DNA of 64,000 nt from Liolophura sinensis. Its lineage: Eukaryota; Mollusca; Polyplacophora; Chitonida; Chitonidae. The notes below the pieces were generated by a model. The model worked only from the letters and a program-made list of their open reading frames with translations. It was not told the DNA's origin and made no database searches. The position numbers were made by a program, and so were the translations under genes. This document shows, piece after piece, positions 12,701 through 24,700 of this stretch; the first letter of the stretch is position 1; each line of letters starts with the position of its first letter. Where the stretch lies: contig NC_088301.1 of the NCBI RefSeq assembly GCF_032854445.1, forward strand, positions 57,548,512 through 57,612,511, written 5' to 3'.

Positions 12701-15700
12701 TAGTAAGTCCAGTCACATTTTTTGAGAAAATGTTCTTTTTCTGCAAAATATTGCACATCTTCCATAATTGTATGTATGTATCTTTTGGAGTTAGATAATA
12801 TTCAATATGTTTATGGACTGAAATAAGGAGGCCCATACACTATATCAGTACCATTTTGATATTTGTTGAATTGCATGCTCTATTTATGCACAGCATATTA
12901 AAAATGTGAGAAGTTTGAAAGTTACCTCATATTGTGAAGAGATAGTTACTATGGAGTAGGGAAGTGGCAGTTGATGTGTGTTTTTTGTTGTGAGAATAAC
13001 AAATACATTATGTGGTATGGGGCAAGGACCTGGTGTGTGGTGGCTGGCAGGCAGGCAGGCATTGCGACCCACCGTGATAGACATGGGGGGAAGGTGCTTT
13101 CTAAAGGTCATAGCCACAGTTTGCACCTTGTCTTGCTGGTCTGGCCTGGGTGGCGAGTAAACAGACCAGGGTTATCACCAGCACTCCAAAGCCAGAGGAT
13201 TAGACCCAGTCTTTAAAGGGGCACAGAGGAAGAGGTGTCAGGCACTCTCATAATGGTCCTTACCTGATGCCCCCTCTCCCCTTCCTTAATTCCTAACAGG
13301 AAATCACTTGGACAAAATAGGCATGCCTCGTTTTGTAAATTTCATTTTTATTTAAGACAATAGTAAAATTGTTTGGGCTGCAATTGGTTTTAAATCTATG
13401 ATCTAAGAATAATAGGTGTGTGTATATGTATAAATCCTATATTTGCAGTACGAAGCACCAACTGCATATTGATCTGCATATATCTAAAATGGCATTGTAT
13501 AGGCTTATGTGCGTTACACACATGTGCACTATTTACTTCTTGCCATATAGATTTAAATTTCTAATTTGGCAATCTTGCATTTGGCTCTGCTTTAACTGCC
13601 TTAAGCAAGAAACTGTTGTCCTGTAACCTGCAGATTGTAAATCATAAATCATAGGTTTTTGTGATGTAACAAGTCCAGGTGTTAGCCTACATGCAATTTG
13701 TGTTGTTAATGGCAGTTTTCTTCCTTTTTCAGAGATCTTCAATCCAATGGCATTTCGAGCATTCAGCAGGAGGCATTTAGTGGATTACTCAAATTAGAGC
13801 AGCTGTAAGTAGCCTTGTTTGAACCATGTGTGTTCCTTTCTGAAGATAACTCTTTAATAAGCCATAGGCAAACTCACAAGTTGGCTTTTCAGGATTGGCC
13901 TGAGCATGGGCCTGGGCTCTCAGCCTGGCATATTTATTTATTTTGGACCTTGGCTGGGGGGTAGTTAGGGTGCAGAAATTTCACTGCCACATGCGAGAGT
14001 GGTGGTGGAAGGCAGATTTTCAGCAGTTACAAACGCTCCTTGATATGTGCTCTGGCTTGAAGCCTCTCTGAGAAAATGGGCCTGAAAAGCCGAGGGTTGG
14101 GGAGAGTTCTGTGAGGAAAGACACTTTGACTTGAACACCTGATGGGAAGACAGGCCTTGTTTTCAGGGGAAGTAAGAAACAGTTGCAAAAACATACTGTT
14201 GAGGAGAAAGGGCGTAGGATAGCATTCCACTGCGGGTTTGTAGTGGCAGATCTGGGCCTGTTCCACATTTGCTGGGAAGAGGGAGAGAATCGAAAGCAAA
14301 CTGTCAATGCCTTGTATAATTAACTGGTATATCACTGGACAGGGTCATGGGAGTGATGCAAGACATTTGAGAGAAAGTAAGATGCATGAGAATCAAGAGA
14401 ACCTATGATTGCCACACATGATTAAAAGCCTCAGAACAAAGCAAGGCTGTGTCATTGGTTACTCACATGTACATATTTGTGATAAATTAGTACCTGTGAA
14501 CAGGGTGGTATAAGGTCACGCATGGTGATTAGCTCAGTGTGGCTAGCCAGCTCTGGATCAGTAACAGTTTATAGGCACATACATATTGCTATTGTCTCAC
14601 ATACTTGGCCTACTACTGATTGATACAGCCCTTGTAACAGGCCAAAAAGATTAAGATAGAATTATGAAGTTTGCACATCTAGAAGATCTCACATGTAAAT
14701 GTATCTGTGAAAGGGCTGTTACATCACAGAAATTTACCTGGAATTCTTTATAATGGGAATCTTTTCACTTATAGGTTTTTGGCAATTCTGTCATTGTTTT
14801 GTGTTGTTTGATGGTTTACCTGTCCTGAGTGGCTGATAGTATTACCTGCTGAGTGACAAAGTACCTGTCAGAGTAATGGGTGAAAGTGACACTGTCTTCA
14901 GGTGATTACCTCATTATCTGCGTCTCTTAAGATCACCTGTTTTCTATTGCACTGATTCAGACCCCTGTCACCACACATAATTCCTCTGCCCAGGTGGCCT
15001 GGCAATCCTGCACTTTTGGAGCACTGGGTTTAGAACTGGGTAGAAGTAGAGGATTAGCCAGGTGTTAATGTGTACCTGTAATTGTTATGGCTGATGATAG
15101 CCTTTCCCCAGGTGGAACTGGTGACAGTAATCCTTAATCATGCCTTGCTGGTAATCCACAGGAATAGGATTCTACCAAGACTCATGACTCCTATTTTGCA
15201 CTTCAGGTGTAAACAAAATCCATATTTTTAAAAAAAAACTCAGCTGCATGAGTGAGAGACAGTGGCTTTTTTATTTCTGTTTTGTTTAATATATATTTTA
15301 CATTCATGGATAAATGTTAACACTAAAAGCTGACATGAATTTTAAGAAATATTTAAACCTCTGTTATTCTTTACATTCTTTTGAATGTGTATATGCAGGT
15401 TGCAGGTTATTTAATCATATTTGTTTACCCTTAACAGAAGTACATCTTACTGAAGACATTATGTATGCCAATTCTGCCGAGAAAATTTATGAAATTATCA
15501 TAATACGATAGGAACTGACAGTGTAGAACATTTGCTTTGGCCACAGTCATATGTTTGTTACTGTAGAGTTCAGATTTATGGATAGATTCTATAGAGTTTA
15601 ATCTGTGGAAGCAGCACACATAATGTTGGACACTATCTAGTAGAAAGTGTGAAAATATGCTCTGGTGGTAAATGTCTGGCTTGTCTAGGAGGATAGAAAG

Positions 15701-18700
15701 TTACCCTGGCAGCTGAAGACAGAGTTAGTGCCATTCTATTGGCCCCATGCTTACAGTTGCTCATAAACTCTGTTTAGCTGTGGTTTAATGCTGGGCTGTG
15801 GGGTGAATGTATGCAGCACTCTGTCTAGAAAATCATGGTGCACGCACACACAGTTACTCAGTTGTAAGCCCAAGCGTACCACAGGTTAGCCCCTGACTAG
15901 TTTGGTATTGTTTGATTTCTTGAGGAATTAGTTGTTTGTTTGATAAGAAAAAAACTGACAAAAAGTTATTAATGAAATGGAACAATTGCTCTTGGAATGC
16001 TTTAGACACATGTAGGTGAATACATGTGAGTTAGTCAGAAGTGAACTTTCTTGACTTGATTCACTAGTTGTTACTGAGGTTTTGCCCAGTTGTTCTGAAT
16101 TAGAATAGGTAAGACCAGGTAAAATTGAATGTAGTGGCTGCCGTGAGATAGATAGTATATATATATATATATATATGGTTGGTTGTGTTCTCAGTCTTTT
16201 GGTACCGGCCCGGATAGCACAGTTGGTAGAGCGTCCGCTTCGGGACCGGTAGATCCAGGATCAATCCTTGATCGAGTCACGCCTAAGACTTTAAAAGAGG
16301 AAGTTGTAACTTCCTCGCTTGGCGTTCAGCATGAAGGGGATGTGCAACGACTGGTTGATCCGTATCAGTATAATATCAGCTTACTTGCCTTCGGTAAGTC
16401 GTCTCAGTGAAGCAGCACTAAATAAAAGAGCAGTGGAAATCCGTCCTGCAACAAGGGGGCACATTACACGTACATGCACCCTAATGATTCCTTCGTCGTC
16501 ATATGACTGAAAAATTGTTGAGTACGACGTTAAACCCCAAGCACTCACTCACTCACTCAGTCTTTTGGGTGTTGAGGTGCTTAAAAGAAAGAATGGGGAA
16601 AAAAAATAAAGACAGAAAGCGAGACATTGTGGAAGAGAGTTTTAAACATGGGAAGTGGAGAGTGTTTCTGAGTGAACAGGAGAAAAAGGTGAAGCTTGGG
16701 TCCTGTAAGGAGACAGCTTCTCAATCAAAATGCATGAATCCTGGTGTCAGCAGGGGATGGGGCAAGACAAAGTTACTATTCTCTGACAGACCCTACTTGA
16801 GATGTGTGAAGTGGCCAGATTCTCTGATCGCTTTTTACCTGAAGAGCCTCTACAGGATGAAATGCATCAGATTTCTTTTTCTGGCCATTTTCTAATTCTC
16901 TGGGAAAGTATGTGAAAAGAAGCCTTATTATGAATTACTACTGAACAATGGAAGTTTGGAGTAATACCCCAAACAGGCTCATTAAAATTTGCCCATTCTC
17001 CATTTGAGATGTCTCCTTTGTAGAGAATGGTCAATAGATGTTCTGAATGGACGGCTACACATATGCAAAAGGAGCGCCATACAACGGGGGTGTGAAAAGA
17101 GGCCCAGATAAAGGCTTAGCTTTATGAGGGGTATAGTGGGGCAATGTGAGGCAGGGGGAGGGGGGAGAGGTGAGGCAGGGGGAGGGGGGGAGAGGTGTTA
17201 TTGAAGTGACGGCTATCTCCCAGGTTAGTTTGCTAGAACAGATCAGCCCTTTTCTTCACCAGCAGGACTTAGTGGATTTTTACACCATTCAATGGCCATC
17301 TTTTCACGGATTGAACAGAAAGATAGACAGTTTGAATGGATGACTGGGGTTTGTCACTCTGTCTACCTATTGTACCTGCCCCAGTCACTCTGAGCTACTT
17401 ACACAGCCAGGTAGAGGTACTCTGACTACCTACACTTCTGCTGTTACATTTTACTTAGCTACCTTCACCCTTTTGGAACTGCTTGGGTTTGGGGTGGGGT
17501 GTATTAAGTGTATCCATTGTCCTCAGTGCAGGATAATGTTGTCTTGTTATTTTCTCTATCCTGTTATCTTTGCAACACCTCCAGTATGTCTTCAATACTT
17601 TTGCCTTTCTCCATGTTACTGATGCCTGTAATTTGCAGTGATTCATCCTTGGTGGAAATTCAACCAAATTGTATTTATTCTTCATTTGCAATAGTGTGGA
17701 AGATTTGATAGGCATTTTGTTGCTAGAATTAGTTAACATAGTGAATGTTTGTGTTAAGAGATCTGAGCTGAGTGGTTGTACCTATCTCCCCAAACATATA
17801 GTTGGGCACAAGAATATATATCAGTCATTTAATGACATTGCTTTCTATCACCAGACATTCGGAAATCTGCTTGAGAGTTGCCACTTTCTGTGCTCTACAG
17901 ACATTTTGACATGCAAGTTTATAATATATTTTGTGTTGGTAGTTTTTGGGCCGATGTGGGTGGCATTCAGCAATACTCTTTTCTCCTTCCATATGTCAAA
18001 GCTGTGTTGTATTAGCACCTGGTCTTGACTGGCCCCAGTCAAATGTCATATCAAATGCCAGCCTGATACCACGATGGCTTTACTTTCTTGTCAGTAACAC
18101 ATAAAATATGGTTGAAGCTTTTCTATACTGGGGTGTCCTACGGAGACAGCTGAAAGGATTGAAGCTATTTTGTCCTTTGTAAATCAATCCGCACCAGGAA
18201 TTAATCTGATCCATTCTCTTTTACAGAAGGTGCTCTTGTGTTCAGTGACTTAAAGAAGCTTCTGCCCCTGTCATTTTGATTCCAGTGATCATGACATGCA
18301 TAAGTTGTGCACCATTGAGAAAAGGAGAACACCTGTTCATGAAATCTCATATTGTGGTATCATTGATGACATTATGTCATCAAAACAAATTGTCCCTTGT
18401 TGGACACTTTCAGGGAACTTTCGTACAACTTTTTCAATTTCATTTCCTCGTAGCATTGATACACCTGTGTCAAGAGTGCTAAGCAACAGGTCCTTTTGAC
18501 TCTGGGGTGAAAAACTTGAAATTTGTGAAATGTTGCAGACTGGTGCCTATATTGTTTTGAAAATGCAGGATTTTAACATGGTATTTTATGATTCTTAAGA
18601 TTTTTTAAGTTCTTTGGTTCCTGTCTAACAATCTGTATATGTACAGGTCATGAAGGTTGTTAAAGGAATTTTGTTTTTGAAGAGCGTGAGGGTGGAGGGG

Positions 18701-21700
18701 GAGGTGTGCAGGGCTGGTGAGTTTTCTCTGTGGATAAGTAAATCAGACTCAGTATCTGAAGGTCGATATACCTGAACTCAGGTGTGACTCTCTACTATTG
18801 GATGAATACACTGATCTGTTGCTAAGGAAAGATTGCTGGAAATTTGCCAGCCTTCTACCTCGTCTTCCCTTAATAAAAACTATAATCAGTGAGGACTTTG
18901 TTGAATAGGAGGGGGGATTAACAGTGTTGGTGATTACCCAAAGCCCCTTTACCTTTGATCCAGGCTGAGCCATCCAATCAGAAATCTAGAATAGCCCCGT
19001 TGGTAAGATGGCTTAGCACTTGAGCTTGTTGTGGGAATGGGAACATTCAACCCTGATGTGACAGGGGTCAGACTGCTGCCTATATTTTCTTTCTATCCTG
19101 GGCAAAGTCAGTGAAAGAGCCGGCACACAAGGCGATACAGCTTGTAACGTGCTGTACAAATACTGGGGACATTGAGCTAACAAACTCATTGTGCCCCTGC
19201 CTAGGGACTCCTATTTACTTCTCTCTTTTTAATTAAAAGGAAAATCCACTGGGCCAGTCCACAGAAGTTAAATCTAGTCACTGTCTGCCCCCCATCTTCT
19301 CAAGGCACATCTCAATTCAAATTGCAGCACAGGAAATAAATTTGGGCACTAAAGAAATACTGATGCGATGTTAAGGGAGAAAAAAGGATGGATAGTGAAA
19401 ATTAAGCAAAAACAAACAGAACTTCCTTTTCTAGGGAATATCGAATAGTGCTTAATTTTGAACCTACAGAGATGAAGATAAAAAAACTTCATTATTGTCA
19501 CTTCGTGCCTCACCCTTATGTCTATGGTCCCAACCCTTGTAGAATGGTTATTCTGCATCCCTTCCCCACCTTGACTTACACATACATTGTACTTCTATAT
19601 ATGTAGCCATTATTCCATTTCCCCCAGCTGATCTGTGGATGGGCCTATCCCTGGGCCTAGCTGATCTGTTACCATTATGCACTGGTCACTTCCCAGCCAG
19701 TTCATGGCCAGCTGATCCACACTGGGGATTAATCCGACACATGTGGCCAGCCAGACATCAGTCACCATTAATCTTGTGTGCTGTATTGATTGGGAACATC
19801 ATCTGTGCTGCAGAGGTGATTTCCATTAACCCACACTTCAATGATTTCCTCATTTAGCAAGTTTAGCCACTATGTGTATAAACTCAGATCTGCCTGCCCT
19901 TTTTGGAAAGCTGATCAAAGCCTGCACGATACAACAAACGAGACCTTACAAACTATTTGAAAGTCATTAATTTTATGCTGCTTGCAAAAGTTTATAAATG
20001 TATTTACAATGACAAATATAAAAATGTCTCATCTTAGAGGGAATGAAACTAAGATTTTCACCAGCATCTATGAGAAAATTATTTATTTTGCCTAGAAAGA
20101 CAGACGTAACCTTTCTGAAAGGCCAACTTTGAACCAGAAATACACACTATAAGGTACTGTCTATTTCCATCAGGGTTGTTCCATCACATAATTTGGTCTT
20201 ACATGTAATTGGAGGGTATCATTTCCGTGGATGTACATTTTATTTAATAAGATATACTGTGTTATGATGCACAGAAGTTAATTTCATCGTAATTAAATAT
20301 TATAAGAATGTCTTGATTCTGTAAAGTGCATGTGTTTTGAGTTTTGGGTGACTACCCTGACTTCATGTCATATCTCAACTATAAAGTATGAATGGGTAGC
20401 CTCAATTTAATGACTTGATGAAGGTCTCCTGGTTCTAGCAGGATTTTTTGTCACCAATCGCTGCAAGCGTGGCGTTGTGTACTCTGAGGCTTACACGCAG
20501 CTGATGAAGTAATCCAGATTTCACTGCATGGCCTGCCAGGCTGAGATCCACAGTACAACATTCAATGTGTGTGGGAGCACTCTACATCTCTAAGATAGTC
20601 TTAACCTTGCAGTCAGGACTATTGAGAAAATAACTGTGATTTATCCTTGGCGTTTCTTGCTCCCCCACATGTGCATGTCCCTAGGTGAAGCACTGTGCTC
20701 TGTCCTGTCTGCTTACTTATCTCTGAAGGCAAATGAAACAGCAAGATTGGAGGGAGATGCTGGTTGTAGTTGTAGGAACATTAATAGAGGGTTGCCTCTA
20801 TGCAACGGTACCCACACCTCTCACACCGCCAGCACATACATCTGGCACTTCCCTCATCTGTTGCAATCTTGTGTTTTTTCTTTGTTTTGTGTGTGTTAAC
20901 CCTGAGAAGAAGCAACTTCATGGTGATCAACCCCAGTAAGTTTTCAATTGGGAGTCATGTTTTTGCACTTTGGGATAATTTTATTTTCCTCTTTGGCACA
21001 TTAAATTTATTATTAGCTGAGCATATAGGAAAAAAGAAGTGTGACTTATCTTTGAAAGTATATTTTTGCAGATTTTGTCGTGTTTCCCATTCAGCACTTA
21101 ATCTTGATTATAATAATACATAGATCTGCCCCCCGGATGATTCCGTCACTGAGCTGCCAAAGTCCAGGCTTTCTCTCTTGGCTAGATTACGTGAGTAAGG
21201 TGGCAAACTTAACACGTCTGAAATTGATTTTGGTGGAGTCACTTTCATCTGTAATTGTAACGTGACAAGCTGATGAATGGCTTTTTTCCCCCTGAAATCC
21301 TCTATGACTACTGATAAGCCTGGAGCTGTCTATGTCTTGTTCGTTGTGAGCTGAACTACAAAGGAGGCGCTGTTTTAGGCTGTGGTTTTTCTGCAATACA
21401 GGCCTAGATGGTCCAGCCATTAGCTTTGTTATAGGAGAAATACTTTAGATGTATGTAGGGTCTTCATGAGGCTGTTAATGGCATGATAGAAAGTCAATTG
21501 GAGCAGTGTATGGAGAGCAGTAGGTGTTTGTCCTGACAGCCTGCAGCTACAGGAGGGCTGGGAGTCCTGAGAGAGGCTGACAGGTCTCTGTGTGCCACAC
21601 TAAATAACAATGGTAACTCACACCAACTTTAACACCACTCAGCACATCCATTGTTAATCCCATCTTGCTTGCCAAGTAAACAACAAACATACTGGTCATG

Positions 21701-24700
21701 AAGGAATTTGATTACAATTGAAAGACACCAGATAGAGAAAGTGAGATTGTGTTGTAATTTTATTTTCATCGATGTTCAAAGTTGCTGAGGAGAAATCTGA
21801 TTACTTATGCACAGACTGTCAGTTATTTGAACAGATAGTCTGTGAAGTCAGATTAACAGTAGATGATTCTGTACCTCGTGTCTAATTTCTGGGGTTGGTG
21901 GATTATTTTGTGTTGAAAAAAATTTGGAAATGGATTTTGTTTTGTTTTGCAAAGATGCTGTAGTGCGCAAGATTAATTTTCACATTAGCCTAATATGAAT
22001 ATTGAGGAGTTGAGGAAAATTAAGGGGAAAAGTATGAAATATTCCTTGAAATTTGCATGGGTGCTGAGATCAGTGGGAATTAATTGGGAGAGAAGGAATT
22101 AGCTGTTTATGCTTCAGAGAAGATGGATCCTCTGTTGTGATTCAATTTTGAGGTTCATAAAGCTTTGATGGTATATCTAAGGCTGTACATACAGCGCTTG
22201 TGCCCGACAGGAAGCTTGGCGAGGGATTGATGGCCATGGAAAAATAACAACCTTCATCAATTTTCTGGATGCGAGAGAAGAACTGTCTCTGATTGGATTG
22301 GCCTATCGATATATTTTCACTGGGCCGCTGAAGAGAAATGGGTAGATTTAAGGCTATGACAGCTGAAGGGTAGAGTGAGCGGCCGGACTGCCAATCTCTG
22401 TCCATCCTGCTGCTTCAGAGAAGGCGAGATGAACACTCCCATTACTGCAGCCAACTATTGTTCCAAGTTTAGAAAATCCAATTCAGCAAGATAGGCCGTC
22501 GGCTGACAGGATGTCATCTAGTGTAATGGCCACTGATGCCTGCAGAGAATGGTAAAGCCTGCACTCCAGTTAGCAACCCCAGAAGTAATCCTTCCCCTGC
22601 ATCCATGGATGGCAAACATTACTCCGCCACTCTGACTTTGACCAGTTTGATTGTTCATGTTTCAGTTTCACCAGGCTATTATACATTATAGCTACATGCA
22701 TGATCATGCTATTTTAGTCCTCAGATTTTAGTTCTGAGGATATACCTCATAAGGTGAGCTTTTTGACATATTTATTATGTTGAAGACTAAATTACTTGGC
22801 TTTCATTTAATTCAGACTTGACATTGAAAGGGTTTAAAGTGGGATTGAAGGCTTCAAAACTTTGTCTTGGAGGCTGTTGTTGACCATTTCAACCTCTTGT
22901 GCAACCAATTTTTGAAACATTCCTAGAGAACTATAATGTGTAGAAAAATAATTTGCACAGTTTTATGAAGCTTGCATCTTAAATGACACAAACATATCAT
23001 TTTTGAGCGTTTTTTTTCACAATAATTGTATACATAAATTCCATTGTAAAAAGTCCTTTTGTGGTAGAAGGTTTACAGTAGTTGATATTTCAGGCTTTCA
23101 TAAGATTTATTGCATTAAGTTTAAAAGGGAGATAACCACATTGAAATAGATAGATGGACGTGTTCTCATGCAAAGGCAAAAAGTTGCTGGATCAAGTAGG
23201 GTTTAGTGCATGCTGTTGACATTTATTTGGGTGTTTTAGTATGAAGCTGAGGAAATGTGCTATTTCTGTGTGTTTTTTGACAGTAAAAACTGTAGTGATT
23301 AATGACGTTTGAAGGGGGACAGGTGGGCTGACAGTCACACCACACAACCAACACCAGTGTAAAGTGGCTTTGTAATACATACTGATTGAGTTTTAACTTG
23401 TGTACAATCGAAGAAGGCGTGGATAGGAATGCTGCAGGGCAGTTTTCACACTTTGGAAAAAAACAATTCAAGAAAGCCTGGTGTTGCATACTGTCATAAA
23501 TATGTCTGGATTTTCTAAGCAAACCAGTATGGCAATTGTATAAAGGTTAAGACGGATATTTATACATGCATATACATATGAACGTTGTATGTACATGTAT
23601 GTACAGTATGTGTGTATTATATGTATATCAGTTGAGTGGTTTCTGGTTTTTTAAACTGGTAAACTTTTTCACTTCTGGGCAAGCTGTCAATCTTGTTGAC
23701 GCCAGCCATGCATCACTAGCTGGTGAGGATTCTCATTAAAGTCTCACACTAGACTACCTATGTTCTTCATTAATTGAAGAAATCAGGAACAGATTTAGGG
23801 TTCAGTGAGGTGAAAACGCTAACTGCGTCTTTATCGCATATAGATGAGGTAAATGACTTTGTGCTTACAGTTTCACCCAGGAATCCTGGCTTGAAAGAAA
23901 GCTGTGGGGACACCATGAAAGGCTATGGAAATCAGAATAGCTGGCTTGGCCAATACTTGCATAATTTCACCTGCTCAAACTCAGATTCCCAACTGGATAC
24001 ATGCAGCACTGTGCAGAATAATTAATTTACACCTCCACTTAGTTCATACCTTGCTGTCAAAGAAAAATAAAAAATACATATAATACAGAAAAAGTTGAAT
24101 AAATTTGCATTTCCAAATTAGATTTCTCTCACTGTATTGTTATATAAATATTCAAAAACCAAAGCTGCAGTTCGGTGTACGGAAATGACACCCTGATTTG
24201 TTTTGAGCTGTGTATCTTGAATGGATATGAGGGCCCCATGGCAGATGTTTGGTGGAGGAGAAAAGAACTATGTGATAAAGGAATAGAAAAGAAAATCATA
24301 TTACTGAATTTGTCATATATTTGTGAAGGCCACCATTTGCTTTGTTGAGAGCTTATTATTGATATCATAAACAAGATAGATTTTGCACTTAGTTTTCATG
24401 AAAGCCTGTCTGTAAGATTTGGAATGTAGTTGTGATTTCGATTTTGAGGAATACAATATTGTAAAAATCTTGTTGGTCACACATTTTGTGTATGCATTAA
24501 TAATCTAGTGTGTAATGTGAACATCTACAAGTAAGGAGAAAAACATACAGGTGTGCTGAGCGAGCCAGGTAGGCTGTTCTACGACGGCCTACCTTGAACA
24601 CAGGTACACTCTATACCATGGCCTACATGTCTGTGGTAGTAGAAGGTTGAGTTTCCAGTCTGCACACAGGTGACAATGGGACCAGGTTTTATGGTTCACA

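Noticed and set aside
16207-16280. Possible tRNA gene
   Set aside because: It has a box A but a degenerate box B. It is the head of a SINE flanked by target duplications, not a free tRNA gene.
22142-22405. 87-codon minus-strand open frame in intron 2
   Set aside because: No family match. The CpG-retaining stretch is better explained as possible regulatory DNA.
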